DNA of 64,000 bases from Sphingobium sp. TKS (GTDB lineage Bacteria; Pseudomonadota; Alphaproteobacteria; Sphingomonadales; Sphingomonadaceae), in contig NZ_CP005083.1 in the NCBI RefSeq assembly GCF_001563265.1, positions 3,351,001-3,415,000 on the forward strand, read 5' to 3'. The notes under the pieces were generated by a model. That model saw nothing but the letters and a program-made list of their open reading frames with translations, did no database searches and had not been told where the DNA came from. Shown here piece by piece: positions 9,991 to 20,402 of this stretch (position 1 is its first letter; each line of letters begins with the position of its first letter). A program made the position numbers and the translations under genes.

Positions 9991-11189
9991 CGACCACTCC
10001 ATTTGACGACCGTGTGCCGACCCATGAAGGGGTTGCGCCGCGTGAACGCGAGCAACAGGCCGACGCCGATACAAAGCGCCAGCATAGAGGAGCCACCGTA
10101 GCTGATAAAGGGCAGCGTCATGCCCTTGGACGGAAATATCTGGGCATTGACGCCCATGTTGATGATCGCCTGTAAGCCAAACTGGGTGGTGAGGCCTGCT
10201 GCTGCGAGGATGGTGAAATTATCATCCTCATCCAGCATCCGCAGGAAAACGCGCACGACGATGGCCAGATAGACGCAGGCGATGCCGATGCAGGCGAGCA
10301 GGCCGAACTCTTCCCCGATCACGGAGAAGATATAGTCGGTATGCGCTTCGGGCAGGCGAAATTTATTCTGCCCGCCGCCAGGTCCGACGCCCAGAAAGCC
10401 GCCATGGGTGATGGTGCGGAAAGCCAGTTCGGTCTGGTCCGGCCCGGTATCCTGCGCCACGCCGATGCCGAGAAAGTCGTTGATGCGCTGGCGGCCATTC
10501 TCATAGAATATGTACATTAATACCAAGCCACCCAGCCCGCCGCCCGCCAAACCGCCAATGGCGCGCATCGACACGCCCGACAGCAGCAGCAGCCCGCCCC
10601 AGCAGGCGAGGAAGATCACCGTCTGACCAAAGTCCGGTTGCCGCATCAGTACCACCGCGATCATCGCGGTGGTCACGAAGGTCAACTGGATCACCGGCAG
10701 CGTCATATCCTTGCCGCGCAGCGACAACAGCCAGGCCATCGTCACCACATAGACGGGCTTCAGAAACTCGGACGGCTGGAAACGAAAGCCCGGCAGGTCG
10801 ATCCAGCGCTTCGCCCCGTTCACCGTGGACCCGAGCACCGGCACCAACAATAATGCCAGCGCAAAGACGATGCACAGGCAGAAAGCCAGCCGCCGCGCCT
10901 GTGTCCGGGGCAGCATGGAGATCACCAGCATGATCGGCAGGCCGATGAACACCCACATCAGCTGGCGGTAGAAATAGATGAGAGGCGTCACGGAAACCGT
11001 GCTCGTGGACCGGTCGATCGCCGCCACGGGCGAAGCCGCCGCCACCGCCACCAGCCCGATCGCCATCAGTGCGACGATCAGCGACAGCAGCACACGGTCG
11101 ATTTCCCAGAACCAGATGGCCAGCGCCGTGCGCTCACGCGGGACGGTACGGTTCCTGAACTCCCTGACCAGTTCACCAGCTCTGGACAT
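9987..11189 (-). CDS. ftsW: Septal peptidoglycan glycosyltransferase FtsW
   Basis: SEDS-family polytopic membrane enzyme that polymerises lipid II at the septum with its partner transpeptidase FtsI. Around ten hydrophobic helices are visible. SEDS motifs include RQPDFGQTVI and GVGPGGGQNKFRLPEAHTD, followed by FSVIGEEFG. I choose ATG 11189 (400 residues, beginning MSRAGELVREFRN); a frame running up to 11489 is antisense-like low-complexity sequence inside murD. A 13-base gap separates it from murD, and it overlaps murG. Confidence 0.97.
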   Translation of the reverse strand: MSRAGELVREFRNRTVPRERTALAIWFWEIDRVLLSLIVALMAIGLVAVAAASPVAAIDRSTSTVSVTPLIYFYRQLMWVFIGLPIMLVISMLPRTQARRLAFCLCIVFALALLLVPVLGSTVNGAKRWIDLPGFRFQPSEFLKPVYVVTMAWLLSLRGKDMTLPVIQLTFVTTAMIAVVLMRQPDFGQTVIFLACWGGLLLLSGVSMRAIGGLAGGGLGGLVLMYIFYENGRQRINDFLGIGVAQDTGPDQTELAFRTITHGGFLGVGPGGGQNKFRLPEAHTDYIFSVIGEEFGLLACIGIACVYLAIVVRVFLRMLDEDDNFTILAAAGLTTQFGLQAIINMGVNAQIFPSKGMTLPFISYGGSSMLALCIGVGLLLAFTRRNPFMGRHTVVKWSGR

Positions 11190-11202
11190 GCCTCTTGCCC
11201 CT

Positions 11203-12534
11203 CTATTCCAGTGCCGCGACGGCGGCGGCGAAGGCATCGCCCCTCGCCTCGAAATCGCGGAACTGGTCGAAACTCGCGCAGGCGGGCGACAGCAGCACCA
11301 CATCCCCCGGCTGGGCCACCCTCGCCGCGCGGCGAACGGCGGCGGATAGCATTTCCGAGTCATCCACCGCCATAGAGCCACGCAACAACTCAGCGAACAT
11401 AGGCCCCGCTTCACCGATGGTGTAGGCCTGTGCCACATTGTCGAAATAGGGTGCGCACTCGTCCAGATTGTCGGTCTTGGCGAGGCCACCGACGATCCAG
11501 TGCAGCCGTTTGCGGCCCTCGACCGGCGGATAGGCCGCCAGAGCGGGCGCGGTCGAGGCTGCGTTGGTCGCCTTGCTGTCGTTGACGTAGAGGACGCCGT
11601 TCAGTTCCCGCACCCGCTGCATCCGGTGCGGGAGCGAGGCGTAGCTGGCAAGGGCGGCTTTGATCGTAGCAGGATCAATACCGAGCGCCGCAGCCGTTAC
11701 CATCGCGACTGCGGCATTCTGCGCATTATGCGGCCCTTGCAGCGAGGGCCAGCCACGCTGTTCCACAGGATCAACCAACCCGGACGACACCTCGACCACA
11801 TCTTCTCCACCGCCACGGGCCTGGCAGACCTGGGCGAGGATGGAACGGCTCGGTTCATCTTCGGCCGCAATGATGGCGCGGTGCCCCGCCGACTGCATTT
11901 CAAACAGACGCGCCTTGGACGCTACATAGCCTTCAAAGCCATTATAGCGGTCCAGATGGTCCGGCGTGATGTTGAGCAGCACCGCCACATCGCAATCGAG
12001 GCTCTGCGTCAGGTCGATCTGATAGCTCGACAGCTCCAGCACATAGACGCCGCCCTCCGGCAGTGGATCCTGCCCGAGAATGGGAAGGCCGATATTGCCG
12101 CCCATGCGCGTCGGGATGCCCGCCGTCTCGATGATATGATGGACCAGCGCGGTGGTGGTCGACTTGCCGTTGGTGCCGGTGATCCCGACCACGCGATGCT
12201 TGGGCAGCGCCGGGCGGGCCAGCGCGAACAGCTCTATGTCGCCGATGATCGGTACGCCCGCCAATTTGGCGTGCATGGCGATGGGATGCTTGTTGAGCGG
12301 CACGCCGGGCGAAACGACCACGCCGTCAAAGCCCTTGAGGTCGATCTCAGCCGGATCGGCCAGTTCCGCCTTGTCCGCGACAGCCGCGCGGGCTTCGTCG
12401 CGGCTATCCCAGGCGACGACCTGCGCCCCGCTTTCCGCCAGGCATTCGACTGTGGCGAGGCCGGAACGGGCCAGACCCAGCACCGCATATTTCTTGCCCG
12501 CAAAGACGTCGGATACGATCCCCATGGCGCTCAC
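11203..12534 (-). CDS. murD: UDP-N-acetylmuramoyl-L-alanine--D-glutamate ligase
   Basis: Cytoplasmic Mur ligase that adds D-glutamate, the second stem residue. It has the N-terminal fold [20 protein letters not shown], the ATP loop [14 protein letters not shown] and the downstream [11 protein letters not shown] motif. Length is 443 residues from GTG 12534, which overlaps the mraY stop as GTGA; ATG 12525 three codons later is the alternative start. Neighbouring ftsW begins 13 bases after the stop. Confidence 0.97.
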   Translation of the reverse strand: MSAMGIVSDVFAGKKYAVLGLARSGLATVECLAESGAQVVAWDSRDEARAAVADKAELADPAEIDLKGFDGVVVSPGVPLNKHPIAMHAKLAGVPIIGDIELFALARPALPKHRVVGITGTNGKSTTTALVHHIIETAGIPTRMGGNIGLPILGQDPLPEGGVYVLELSSYQIDLTQSLDCDVAVLLNITPDHLDRYNGFEGYVASKARLFEMQSAGHRAIIAAEDEPSRSILAQVCQARGGGEDVVEVSSGLVDPVEQRGWPSLQGPHNAQNAAVAMVTAAALGIDPATIKAALASYASLPHRMQRVRELNGVLYVNDSKATNAASTAPALAAYPPVEGRKRLHWIVGGLAKTDNLDECAPYFDNVAQAYTIGEAGPMFAELLRGSMAVDDSEMLSAAVRRAARVAQPGDVVLLSPACASFDQFRDFEARGDAFAAAVAALE

Positions 12535-13604
12535 CGGAGCTTCAGAGTGGCGAGGCCGGCCAGGGCCAGCACGAAGGAAATGATCCAGAAACGGATCACG
12601 ACGGTCGGTTCGGCCCAGCCTAGCTGTTCGAAATGATGGTGGATCGGCGCCATCTTGAACACGCGCTTGCCGGTCCGCTTGTAGAAGAAGACCTGGATGA
12701 TGACGGACATGGCCTCGACCACGAACAGCCCGCCGATCACGCCCAGCACGATTTCATGATGCGCGGTGACGGCGATCACGCCAATGGTGCCACCGAGCGC
12801 AAGACTGCCCGTATCGCCCATGAACACGGCCGCAGGCGGTGCGTTGAACCAGAGGAAGGCCAGGCCCGCCCCGATGATTGCCCCGCAAAGAATGGTGAGG
12901 TTGCCCGCGCCGGGCACATGCGGAATGCCCAGATAGCCCGCAAAGTCCGCGCGGCCGACCAGATAGACGATCGCCATGAAGGCCATGCAGGCGATGATCA
13001 CCGGCATGGTGGCGAGGCCATCAAGACCGTCAGTCAGGTTCACCGCATTGCCGAAAGCCACGATCACGAACGCTGCGAACAGGAAGTAAAACGGCCCCAA
13101 CTCGATCGCCGGGCCATTGTAGAAAGGCACATAAAGCGCGGTATTGCCATGCTGGCTGACAATCAGCCATGCCGCAAAACCCGCGATCAGAAACTCGAAG
13201 GCCAGACGCATCTTGCCCGAAAGCCCCTTGTGGCTGGCCTTCGTCACCTTGTCATAATCGTCGAGGAAGCCGATGGCGCCAAAGCCCAAAGTCACGAACA
13301 GGCAGGCCCATACGTAAATGGACGACAGGTCCATCCACAGCAGCACCGACGATACCACCGACGTCAGGATCATCAGCCCGCCCATGGTCGGCGTGCCGCG
13401 CTTGGCAAGGTGGGTCTGCGGGCCGTCGTCGCGGATCGGCTGCCCCTTGCCCTGCCGCACCCGCAGCCAGCCGATGAAGCGCGGCCCGATCACCAACCCG
13501 ATGATCAACGCCGTCGCAATCGCGGCGCCAGCGCGGAAGCTGAGATAACGGATGAGGTTGAACACACCCGCGAAATCCATGGTCTGGGCAAGCCAGTAGA
13601 GCAT
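12531..13604 (-). CDS. mraY: Phospho-N-acetylmuramoyl-pentapeptide transferase MraY
   Basis: Polytopic inner-membrane enzyme that moves phospho-MurNAc-pentapeptide onto undecaprenyl phosphate to form lipid I. Acidic catalytic motifs are visible: [21 protein letters not shown] and [12 protein letters not shown], plus the histidine motif [13 protein letters not shown]. About ten hydrophobic helices alternate through its 357 residues. The ATG at 13604 shares its base with the murF stop, and the mraY stop overlaps murD. Confidence 0.98.
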   Translation of the reverse strand: MLYWLAQTMDFAGVFNLIRYLSFRAGAAIATALIIGLVIGPRFIGWLRVRQGKGQPIRDDGPQTHLAKRGTPTMGGLMILTSVVSSVLLWMDLSSIYVWACLFVTLGFGAIGFLDDYDKVTKASHKGLSGKMRLAFEFLIAGFAAWLIVSQHGNTALYVPFYNGPAIELGPFYFLFAAFVIVAFGNAVNLTDGLDGLATMPVIIACMAFMAIVYLVGRADFAGYLGIPHVPGAGNLTILCGAIIGAGLAFLWFNAPPAAVFMGDTGSLALGGTIGVIAVTAHHEIVLGVIGGLFVVEAMSVIIQVFFYKRTGKRVFKMAPIHHHFEQLGWAEPTVVIRFWIISFVLALAGLATLKLR

Positions 13605-14980
13605 CAGTTCGTCTTTTCCTTGAGCGCGGCGACGAGCCTCGACAAGCCAATGCCGTTCGAGCCTTTCACCAGAATCGCGTCACCCGCGCGCATTTCCCTT
13701 TGAATAAGATCAGTTGCATTCGCCGTGTCCGACACATGATCAAAAGCGATCACGCCGCCGAGCGCATCCGCCAAAGATTGCATTTCCTCGCCAACGAGGA
13801 TGGCATAATCCACCTGTCCCGCCGTCAGCGGTTCGACCAGCCCGGCGTGCAGCTCCCGGCTCCGGTCGCCCAGCTCGCGCATGCCGCCCAGCACGGCGAC
13901 GCGGCGCCTGGCCTGCTCCCGGCCCAACTGCTTGAGCGTCGCCGCCATGCTCAGCGGATTGGCGTTGTAGCTTTCATCGATCAGCAGCGCCTCGCCGCCC
14001 TCAACCGGCACAATGCGCCGCTCGCCCCGGCCCGGCAGCCCCGGCATCTCCGCCAGAGCCAGCCCCGCCGCCGCCAGGTCGCCGCCCAGCGCCTCGACCG
14101 CCGCCAGCACGGCCAGCGCATTGGACACCCAATGCTCGCCTGGCGCGCCCACGGTGAAGCATAGTTCCACGCCGGGCAGCGTCGCCGTGACCAGCGTGCC
14201 GCCGCCCGCCGCCGGCACCATTTCGCGGGCGCGGACATCGGCCTCCGGATCAAAGCCGAAGGTCAGGATGCGCGCGGCATGCCGCTCCGCCTTGGCATAA
14301 AGGGTGGCGACATGGGGGCTGTCATAGGGGATGACCGCCGTGCCGCCCGGTTCCAGCCCTTCGAAAATTTCGGCCTTGGCCTCCGCGATCTTCTCCTCGG
14401 TGCCGAAAAATTCGATATGGGCGGGCGCGATGGCGGTGACGATGGCGACATGCGGTCGCACCTGCTGCGTCAGCGCAGCCAGTTCGCCCGCATGGTTCAT
14501 GCCCATTTCGAACACGCCGAAGGCCGAGTCCCGCGCCATGCGCGCCAGGCTGAGGGGCACGCCGACATGATTATTATAGCTTTTGACCGAACGATGCACT
14601 TTGCCGGGGCAGATCCGGTCGAGCGCATGGAACAGCGCTTCCTTGGTGCCGGTCTTCCCAACCGATCCAGTGACGCCGACCACCTTGCCCTGCATCCGGG
14701 CGCGCGAGGCCCGGCCCAAAGCCACCAGCGCCGCCGCGCTGTCGGGCACCAGCACATGCGGCTGGGCGATCGGTTCGCTGACGATGGCGCCCGCCGCGCC
14801 CTGCCCGAAGGCTTTTTCCACGAAACGATGGCCGTCCGTCGTTTCGCCCTTCATCGCGACGAACAGGTCGCCGCCCGTCACTTCGCGGCTGTCGAACGCC
14901 ATGCCAGAAACGGCGAAGGGCGCCGAAGCGACGCCCCCTGTGGCCTGCACAATCTCTTCGGAGGTCCACAATGCGCTCAT
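13604..14980 (-). CDS. murF: UDP-N-acetylmuramoyl-tripeptide--D-Ala-D-Ala ligase
   Basis: Mur ligase that attaches the D-Ala-D-Ala made by Ddl and completes the cytoplasmic pentapeptide. It shows the N-terminal [18 protein letters not shown] segment, ATP loop [16 protein letters not shown] and the [11 protein letters not shown] motif. I use ATG 14980 (458 residues), which overlaps the murE stop as ATGA. ATG 14989, three codons upstream, is also possible. Confidence 0.97.
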   Translation of the reverse strand: MSALWTSEEIVQATGGVASAPFAVSGMAFDSREVTGGDLFVAMKGETTDGHRFVEKAFGQGAAGAIVSEPIAQPHVLVPDSAAALVALGRASRARMQGKVVGVTGSVGKTGTKEALFHALDRICPGKVHRSVKSYNNHVGVPLSLARMARDSAFGVFEMGMNHAGELAALTQQVRPHVAIVTAIAPAHIEFFGTEEKIAEAKAEIFEGLEPGGTAVIPYDSPHVATLYAKAERHAARILTFGFDPEADVRAREMVPAAGGGTLVTATLPGVELCFTVGAPGEHWVSNALAVLAAVEALGGDLAAAGLALAEMPGLPGRGERRIVPVEGGEALLIDESYNANPLSMAATLKQLGREQARRRVAVLGGMRELGDRSRELHAGLVEPLTAGQVDYAILVGEEMQSLADALGGVIAFDHVSDTANATDLIQREMRAGDAILVKGSNGIGLSRLVAALKEKTN

Positions 14981-16419
14981 CCAGCGCATTCCCGCGCCAC
15001 GGTCACATCGTCAAAGGGCAACACACGGTCCCCGATAATCTGCCCCTGCTCATGCCCCTTGCCCGCAAGCAGCACGATATCATCCGCGCCCGCCTGCGCA
15101 ATGGCGGCGGCAATGGCGGCGCGGCGCCCACCAATCTCCTCTGCCCCCGGCGCGCCTGCCATCACGGCGGCGCGGATCGAGGAAGGTTCCTCCGAACGCG
15201 GATTGTCGTCGGTCACGATCACATGGTCGGCCAGTTCCGCCGCGACCTTGCCCATTTGCGGCCGCTTGCCTGCATCGCGGTCTCCGCCCGCGCCGAACAG
15301 CGCGATCAAGCGCCCACGCGTATGCGGACGCAGCGCCTCGATCGCCGCGCGCAGGCCATCGGGCGTATGCGCATAATCGACATAGACCGGCGCGCCCGCT
15401 CTGGTGATGACGGCCCGTTCCAGCCGCCCGCGCACCGGCTGCACCCGGCCGAGCAGTTCCAGCACCTTGGCCACATCTTCGCCGCCCGCGATCACCAGCC
15501 CGGCGGCGGTCAGCGCATTGGCGGCCTGATAGGCGCCGATCAGCGGCAAATTCACTTTATAGAGTTTGCCCTCGACCTCGACTTCCAGCGCCTGGCCCAA
15601 CTGGGTCGGGGTGCGGTTGGCAAGGCGAAAGCCAAGCCCCTGCACCCCGACGCTCAGCACACGAAGCCCCCGCTTCGTAGCCCGCTGGATGACCTTGTCC
15701 GACCACTCGTCATCGGCCCAGACGACCGCCGTGCCATCGGGCGCGACCACCTCGTCGAACAGCCGCATCTTGGCCTCGAAATAGCTGTCCATGTCGCCAT
15801 GATAATCGAGATGATCGCGCGACAGGTTGGTGAAGGCGCCGACCGACACCGGCAGCCCTTCGGTGCGATATTGAGCAAGGCCATGGCTCGACGCCTCGAA
15901 CGCGGCGTGGGTGACGCCCTCGCGCTTCAGGCCGGACATGTTGGAGAGGAAGGTCACGATGTCCGGCGTGGTCAGCCCTGTGGACACCTGATCGACCGAG
16001 GTGGTGACGCCCAAAGTGCCAATGGAGGCCGAATGATGCCCCAGCATCCGCCACAATTGCCGCGCCAGTTCCACCGTGGAGGTCTTGCCGTTGGTCCCTG
16101 TGACGGCAACCGTGACATCCGGGAAAGGCGCGAAATAGCGCGCGGCCAACTGCGCGAACAGGCGGCGCGGATTGTCATGGGCGATATGGATCGCGCCATC
16201 GACCTTGGCCTCGGGCCGGGCAACGACCGCCACGGCTCCTGCGCGAACGGCGGCGGGAATATAATCCTCGCCATTCACGCGCGCGCCCTGGAAGGCCCCG
16301 AACACCGTGCCCGGCGCGACCTTCCGATTATCGATCGCAAAGCCCGACACCGGCACATCTAGCGATGCCTTGGTGTCGGGCTTTGCATCCAGCCCCTCGA
16401 TGAGCGACCCGAGGCGCAT
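14977..16419 (-). CDS. murE: UDP-N-acetylmuramoyl-L-Ala-D-Glu--2,6-diaminopimelate ligase
   Basis: Adds the third stem residue. The motif DNPRSEEP near residue 410 is the signature of enzymes that use meso-diaminopimelate rather than lysine, so the wall is the DAP type expected of Gram-negatives. Also visible are GTNGKTSTVELARQL (ATP loop) and the DYAHTPDGL motif. Length is 480 residues; it starts one base after the ftsI stop and overlaps murF. Confidence 0.97.
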   Translation of the reverse strand: MRLGSLIEGLDAKPDTKASLDVPVSGFAIDNRKVAPGTVFGAFQGARVNGEDYIPAAVRAGAVAVVARPEAKVDGAIHIAHDNPRRLFAQLAARYFAPFPDVTVAVTGTNGKTSTVELARQLWRMLGHHSASIGTLGVTTSVDQVSTGLTTPDIVTFLSNMSGLKREGVTHAAFEASSHGLAQYRTEGLPVSVGAFTNLSRDHLDYHGDMDSYFEAKMRLFDEVVAPDGTAVVWADDEWSDKVIQRATKRGLRVLSVGVQGLGFRLANRTPTQLGQALEVEVEGKLYKVNLPLIGAYQAANALTAAGLVIAGGEDVAKVLELLGRVQPVRGRLERAVITRAGAPVYVDYAHTPDGLRAAIEALRPHTRGRLIALFGAGGDRDAGKRPQMGKVAAELADHVIVTDDNPRSEEPSSIRAAVMAGAPGAEEIGGRRAAIAAAIAQAGADDIVLLAGKGHEQGQIIGDRVLPFDDVTVARECAG

Positions 16420-16420
16420 C

Positions 16421-18121
16421 CTATTCTTTCTCCTTGTCGCCGTGCAGCAACGGCATGAGGTCGGAAATATCGACGTCGCGGCGCTCGTCGGGCAGCACGC
16501 CCAGCATCGGCCCGGTGCGCTCGACCACCCGCTTCACCACCGGCGCGGCGGTCCAGGCCGCCGTGCGCAGGCCATATTGACCCGTCGCCTCGTCCATGGT
16601 GACGAGGACCACATAGCGCGGATTGTCCATCGGGAAGGCAGAAGCGAAAGTCGTCACCAGCGAAGTCTTGTTATACCGGCCTTCTTGGGGTTTTTCGGCC
16701 GAACCAGTCTTGCCGCCCACCCGGTATCCCTTGGCGTCGGCGCTGCGACCTGTACCCGCCGCGACGATCATGCGCAACAGTTGCCGCATGCGCGCGCTGG
16801 TGGCGGCGGAGAAGACCCGGCGGCCCTCCGGCACCTCTTCGGCCTTCAATTTGCGCAACGTAGCGGGCCGCCACAGCCCGCCATTGACCAGCGCCGCATA
16901 AGCCGAAGCGAGATGCAAAGGCGTTACGGCGATGCCATGGCCATAGGAAACGGTCAGCGTGGTGATGCGCCCCCAATTGGCCGGCCAGAGCGTCCCGGCG
17001 CGTTCGTTGAGTTCGATCGGCGCACGATCGTTGAAGTGCAACTCGCGGAAAATATGCTGCAAAGGCTCCGCGCCCATCTGGTCGGCGATGCGCGCCGTGC
17101 CGATATTGGAGCTGTGCACGAGGATTTCCGGCACGTTGATCCAGCGGCCAAGCGGATGGTCGTCCTTGATCCGGAAACCGGCGATGGCAAGTGGGGCTGT
17201 CGCGTCATAGGTCCTGGACATGGAGGTCACGATCCCCCGGTCCATCGCCGCGGCGATCGACAGCGGCTTGAACGCCGAACCCAGCTCATAGCGCGCCTGC
17301 ACCATATGGTTGCAGAGCGGCGATTCGCTGCACGACTTGCCCGCGTAATTTTGCAGCTTGTTGGGGTCGAAGACCGGGATTGACGCCATGGCGATCACTT
17401 CGCCGCTATTGGCATCCAGGATCACCCCGCTTGCGCCCTTGGCGCGGGTCTGCACCAATTGCGCGTAAAGCTCGCTCTCCAGCGCGCCCTGGACCCGGCT
17501 ATCGATGGACATGGCGAAGGGCTGCCCACGCAGCGCAGGATCGGTCAGGCGGTCGTTGAACGCGGCCTCGACGCCCATGCCGCCCTTGCCATCCGCATTG
17601 GGCGCAAAGCCAAGCACATGCGCCGCCAAGGTGCGCTGCGGATAGAGCCGTTCCTTTTCACGCGGAAATTCGATGCCGATCTCGCCCAGCGCATTCACCG
17701 CCGCCACTTCCTCGGGCAGCGCGCGGCGGCGCAGATAGGCCCAGCCTTTGCCGGTCAGCTTCTTGTGGAAGGCCGATTCCGGTTCATCGGGGAAAATCTC
17801 ATGCAGCTTGCGCGCAAGATCGGATGGATCGCTGATCAGCTTGGAAGGCCGCACCGCTATGGAATAAGCGTCCATGGTCCGCGCCAGCGGCACCCCGTTG
17901 CGGTCCACAATGTCGGCCCGAGCAGGCAGTCCCGACATCACGTCGCCGCCCCGTCCGCCACCCGAAAAAATGCCGACCCAGGTCAGCCTCAGGACCACCA
18001 CGCCTGTAACAACCAAGAACAGGATCAGCAGCAGCATCAGCCGGTTGTGCGCGATCGCCGTCAGGTCGACCCGCTGCTTGCCCGCTCTGGCTCCGCCTGG
18101 CTGGACGATGATCGTCGCCAT
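16421..18121 (-). CDS. ftsI: Septal transpeptidase FtsI (PBP3)
   Basis: Class B penicillin-binding protein that cross-links septal peptidoglycan alongside FtsW. One signal anchor lies at about residues 27-50, followed by the pedestal domain. The transpeptidase domain has the catalytic SAFK (282-285), SSN (337-339) and KTG (471-473) motifs. Length 566 fits the family. The gene follows ftsL after a single base and precedes murE by one base. Confidence 0.97.
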   Translation of the reverse strand: MATIIVQPGGARAGKQRVDLTAIAHNRLMLLLILFLVVTGVVVLRLTWVGIFSGGGRGGDVMSGLPARADIVDRNGVPLARTMDAYSIAVRPSKLISDPSDLARKLHEIFPDEPESAFHKKLTGKGWAYLRRRALPEEVAAVNALGEIGIEFPREKERLYPQRTLAAHVLGFAPNADGKGGMGVEAAFNDRLTDPALRGQPFAMSIDSRVQGALESELYAQLVQTRAKGASGVILDANSGEVIAMASIPVFDPNKLQNYAGKSCSESPLCNHMVQARYELGSAFKPLSIAAAMDRGIVTSMSRTYDATAPLAIAGFRIKDDHPLGRWINVPEILVHSSNIGTARIADQMGAEPLQHIFRELHFNDRAPIELNERAGTLWPANWGRITTLTVSYGHGIAVTPLHLASAYAALVNGGLWRPATLRKLKAEEVPEGRRVFSAATSARMRQLLRMIVAAGTGRSADAKGYRVGGKTGSAEKPQEGRYNKTSLVTTFASAFPMDNPRYVVLVTMDEATGQYGLRTAAWTAAPVVKRVVERTGPMLGVLPDERRDVDISDLMPLLHGDKEKE

Positions 18122-18122
18122 T

Positions 18123-18773
18123 TCAGCGATCCCCCTTGCGACGCTCGCGCTTGGCCTGCGCCGTCAGATCGCCCATGGTGCTGTCGTCCAGCAGCTTCGC
18201 GTCCAGCATCGCCATCCGCTCGGCGCGGCGAGCGACGGGATTGGGCTTCGAACTGTCGGCGTCATCCTTTGCCTTTTCCTTGGCGGTCTTAACCACGGGC
18301 TTGGCAATCTTGTCGACATTGTCGGCGGCATGGGCTTCGCGAATCACGGCGATGTCGCTGCGGATCTGCGTCGCGGCAGGGCTCGCCGGGGCGGCCTGGG
18401 GCGCGGAGGGCAGGTCGGCGGGCGTCTGCACCATCGCCACCATCACCGGCGGCGCGACATAGTCCGGCCCATTGGGCTGCACGCCGTCCAGATGCGCCAG
18501 AGCGCGCTCGCCCGCCAGATATTGCTGGGCGGTCGGCGTCGCATACATGAAATCATCCTGATTCCAGCGTTCAAGCTGGCGCATGTTCGCGCGCGCGCTG
18601 AACTCGGTCTCCAGATAGCGGATATCGGCCTTCGCCCGCGCGATCTGCACCCGCACCTTCATCAGCTCGTTGCGCTCGGTCGCAACCTTCAGCGACACCA
18701 TATAAGCCCCCAGCGCACCTAACGCGACGAGCAAGATCCAGATCAGGCTCTGCAATCTCTTGACCGCGATCAT
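18123..18773 (-). CDS. ftsL: Cell division protein FtsL-like
   Basis: Short bitopic protein with one transmembrane helix at about 11-28 followed by a heptad-rich coiled coil ([20 protein letters not shown]), the layout of FtsL, which pairs with FtsB and FtsQ and activates FtsWI. The Ala/Pro/Lys-rich C-terminal half (about 110-216) is unusual for FtsL, which is often near 100-120 residues, and looks disordered. The identity rests mainly on the topology and the location between rsmH and ftsI. The start overlaps the rsmH stop (ATGA). Confidence 0.88.
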   Translation of the reverse strand: MIAVKRLQSLIWILLVALGALGAYMVSLKVATERNELMKVRVQIARAKADIRYLETEFSARANMRQLERWNQDDFMYATPTAQQYLAGERALAHLDGVQPNGPDYVAPPVMVAMVQTPADLPSAPQAAPASPAATQIRSDIAVIREAHAADNVDKIAKPVVKTAKEKAKDDADSSKPNPVARRAERMAMLDAKLLDDSTMGDLTAQAKRERRKGDR

Positions 18774-19723
18774 GAGCGGGGACTCCGGGTGGCAACAGGG
18801 GCGGAAGTGCGAATGGCGCTGCGCAGGGTGGCGGATCGGGCTCGGGGATTGCGGGCCAGCTCCGCTTCTCCGGGCCGCACCGCCTTGGCAGGCTTTTCGA
18901 AAGTGGGCGCGGGACCGAGCTTCTTCTGAGGCAAATGGCGCGATCCACCTGCTTCGCCACCACTGCGATTGCGCAGGAACTGCTTGACGATGCGGTCCTC
19001 AAGGCTGTGGAAGGTCACGACCGCCAACCGCCCGCCTTCCTCCAATATCGCCTCGGCCGCCTCCAACCCGCGCTCCAGCTCCTCCAGTTCGCGATTCACA
19101 TGGATGCGGATCGCCTGGAAGGTCCGGGTGGCCGGGTCTTTCTTGTCATGCGGCTTGTGGCCGAGCGCCCGGCGCACGACGCTCGCCAACTGGCCGGTAC
19201 GCTCCAACGGACGCGCCTCGACAATCGCCTTCGCCACGCGGCGCGAGCGCGGCTCCTCGCCATAGCGATACAGGACATCGGCAATTTCCTGCTCGGGGGC
19301 ATTGTTGAGGAAATCGGCGGCGCTCATGCCGCTCTGGCTCATGGTCATGTCCAGCGGCCCGTCACCCTGGAAGGAAAAACCCCGCTCCGGCCGGTCCAAT
19401 TGCATGGAGGACACGCCAATATCCAGCGTCACGCCCGCCACCGAGGGCACGCCCCGCTGCGCCAGCAGTTCCTCCATCCGCGAAAACTCACCGGCGATCA
19501 GGGTAATGCCCTTCTCGTCGGCCAGCGCCTGTCCTTCCCGAATCGCATCGGGATCGCGGTCGAAGGCGAAGACCTTCGCGCCCTTGCCCACCATGGCGCT
19601 GGAATAGCCGCCCGCGCCGAATGTGCCGTCGACATGGACCTCGCCGGGGTTGATGGCGAGAGCGTCGAGCACTTCGTCGATGAGCACCGGAATGTGACGA
19701 TCGGGGTCGACGGGAGCGCTCAC
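18770..19723 (-). CDS. rsmH: 16S rRNA (cytosine-1402-N4)-methyltransferase RsmH
   Basis: SAM-dependent methyltransferase (formerly MraW) that modifies C1402 in the ribosomal P site. SAM-binding [16 protein letters not shown] lies near residue 31, with [19 protein letters not shown] and [12 protein letters not shown] further on. Length is 317 residues from GTG 19723, which overlaps the mraZ stop as GTGA. It is the second gene of the dcw operon, as in most bacteria. Confidence 0.97.
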   Translation of the reverse strand: MSAPVDPDRHIPVLIDEVLDALAINPGEVHVDGTFGAGGYSSAMVGKGAKVFAFDRDPDAIREGQALADEKGITLIAGEFSRMEELLAQRGVPSVAGVTLDIGVSSMQLDRPERGFSFQGDGPLDMTMSQSGMSAADFLNNAPEQEIADVLYRYGEEPRSRRVAKAIVEARPLERTGQLASVVRRALGHKPHDKKDPATRTFQAIRIHVNRELEELERGLEAAEAILEEGGRLAVVTFHSLEDRIVKQFLRNRSGGEAGGSRHLPQKKLGPAPTFEKPAKAVRPGEAELARNPRARSATLRSAIRTSAPVATRSPRS

Positions 19724-20217
19724 TTGCCGCCTCCCGCTTCGCGCTGGTCCAGCCAGCGGCGCACCTTGTTGCGGATCAGTTCCGGCCGGTCCTTGCTGCC
19801 GACCAGCGTTTCGGGCTTCCAGATCTGGATGTAGCGGCCCACACCATAGAAGAAGACTGCGTCAGTGATGCCATATTCCTCTTTGATATCGGGGTACATG
19901 GCGAAGCGGCCGCCTTCGTCGAAATTCACCTCCTCGATCGTGCCGAGGCGGCGTTCCAGCTCCAGATCGGCATCATAGTCGCGGCCGGCCGCGCGCGCTT
20001 CGCGGGCCAATTCCTCGACTTCGGTGAACAGATGACGGCGATGCGACTCACCAAAGGCCGTGGCGCAGGGGTTGCCACCATGGACCGAGAGAAAAAGCCG
20101 CGTTTCGTTGCCGCTGGAGAGCTTGACCTGCCGGCGCATCTCCAGGGGCAGCACGAAACGGCCCTTGCCGTCCGCGACGCTGAACGCGTTGCCCGTATAG
20201 AGAATGACTTCCGACAC
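19720..20217 (-). CDS. mraZ: Transcriptional regulator MraZ
   Basis: First gene of the dcw operon. MraZ is a ring-forming DNA-binding protein with two AbrB-like folds, known in E. coli to bind repeats in its own promoter and repress the operon. The two half domains are visible as [16 protein letters not shown] near residue 17 and [18 protein letters not shown] in the second half. Translation starts at GTG 20217 (165 residues). A GAGGGG sits 13 bases upstream, rather far for a ribosome site. The 186-base upstream gap must carry the main operon promoter. Confidence 0.95.
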   Translation of the reverse strand: MSEVILYTGNAFSVADGKGRFVLPLEMRRQVKLSSGNETRLFLSVHGGNPCATAFGESHRRHLFTEVEELAREARAAGRDYDADLELERRLGTIEEVNFDEGGRFAMYPDIKEEYGITDAVFFYGVGRYIQIWKPETLVGSKDRPELIRNKVRRWLDQREAGGGK

Positions 20218-20357
20218 TTTTGGACCGCTGCCCCTCTGTTCCCAGGGCGCAGGCTGTCGCCAACCGGATCGCCACGATGACGAACCGGCTCACAGGACTA
20301 GCAAAGCCTGACAAACCCCTATGGCTTTCAAATACCAAGCCACGGGGTTCAAGAAAA

Positions 20358-20380
20358 GGGATATTTTGGGAGAATCCGGG
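20358..20380 (+). promoter_or_regulatory. Candidate MraZ operator: three GGGA units at 10-base spacing
   Basis: GGG occurs at 20358-20360, 20368-20370 and 20378-20380, each followed by A, so three NGGGA units repeat with exactly one helical turn between them. Known MraZ sites in E. coli are TGGGN units separated by five bases, that is, the same period. The array lies 141-163 bases upstream of mraZ, with the G strand opposite to the coding strand. A second, two-unit array in sense orientation (CCCC at 20231-20234 and CCCA at 20241-20244 on the plus strand) is closer to the start codon. Confidence 0.45.
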
Positions 20381-20402
20381 AAATCCTGTTTTGTTCTGGT
20401 AT

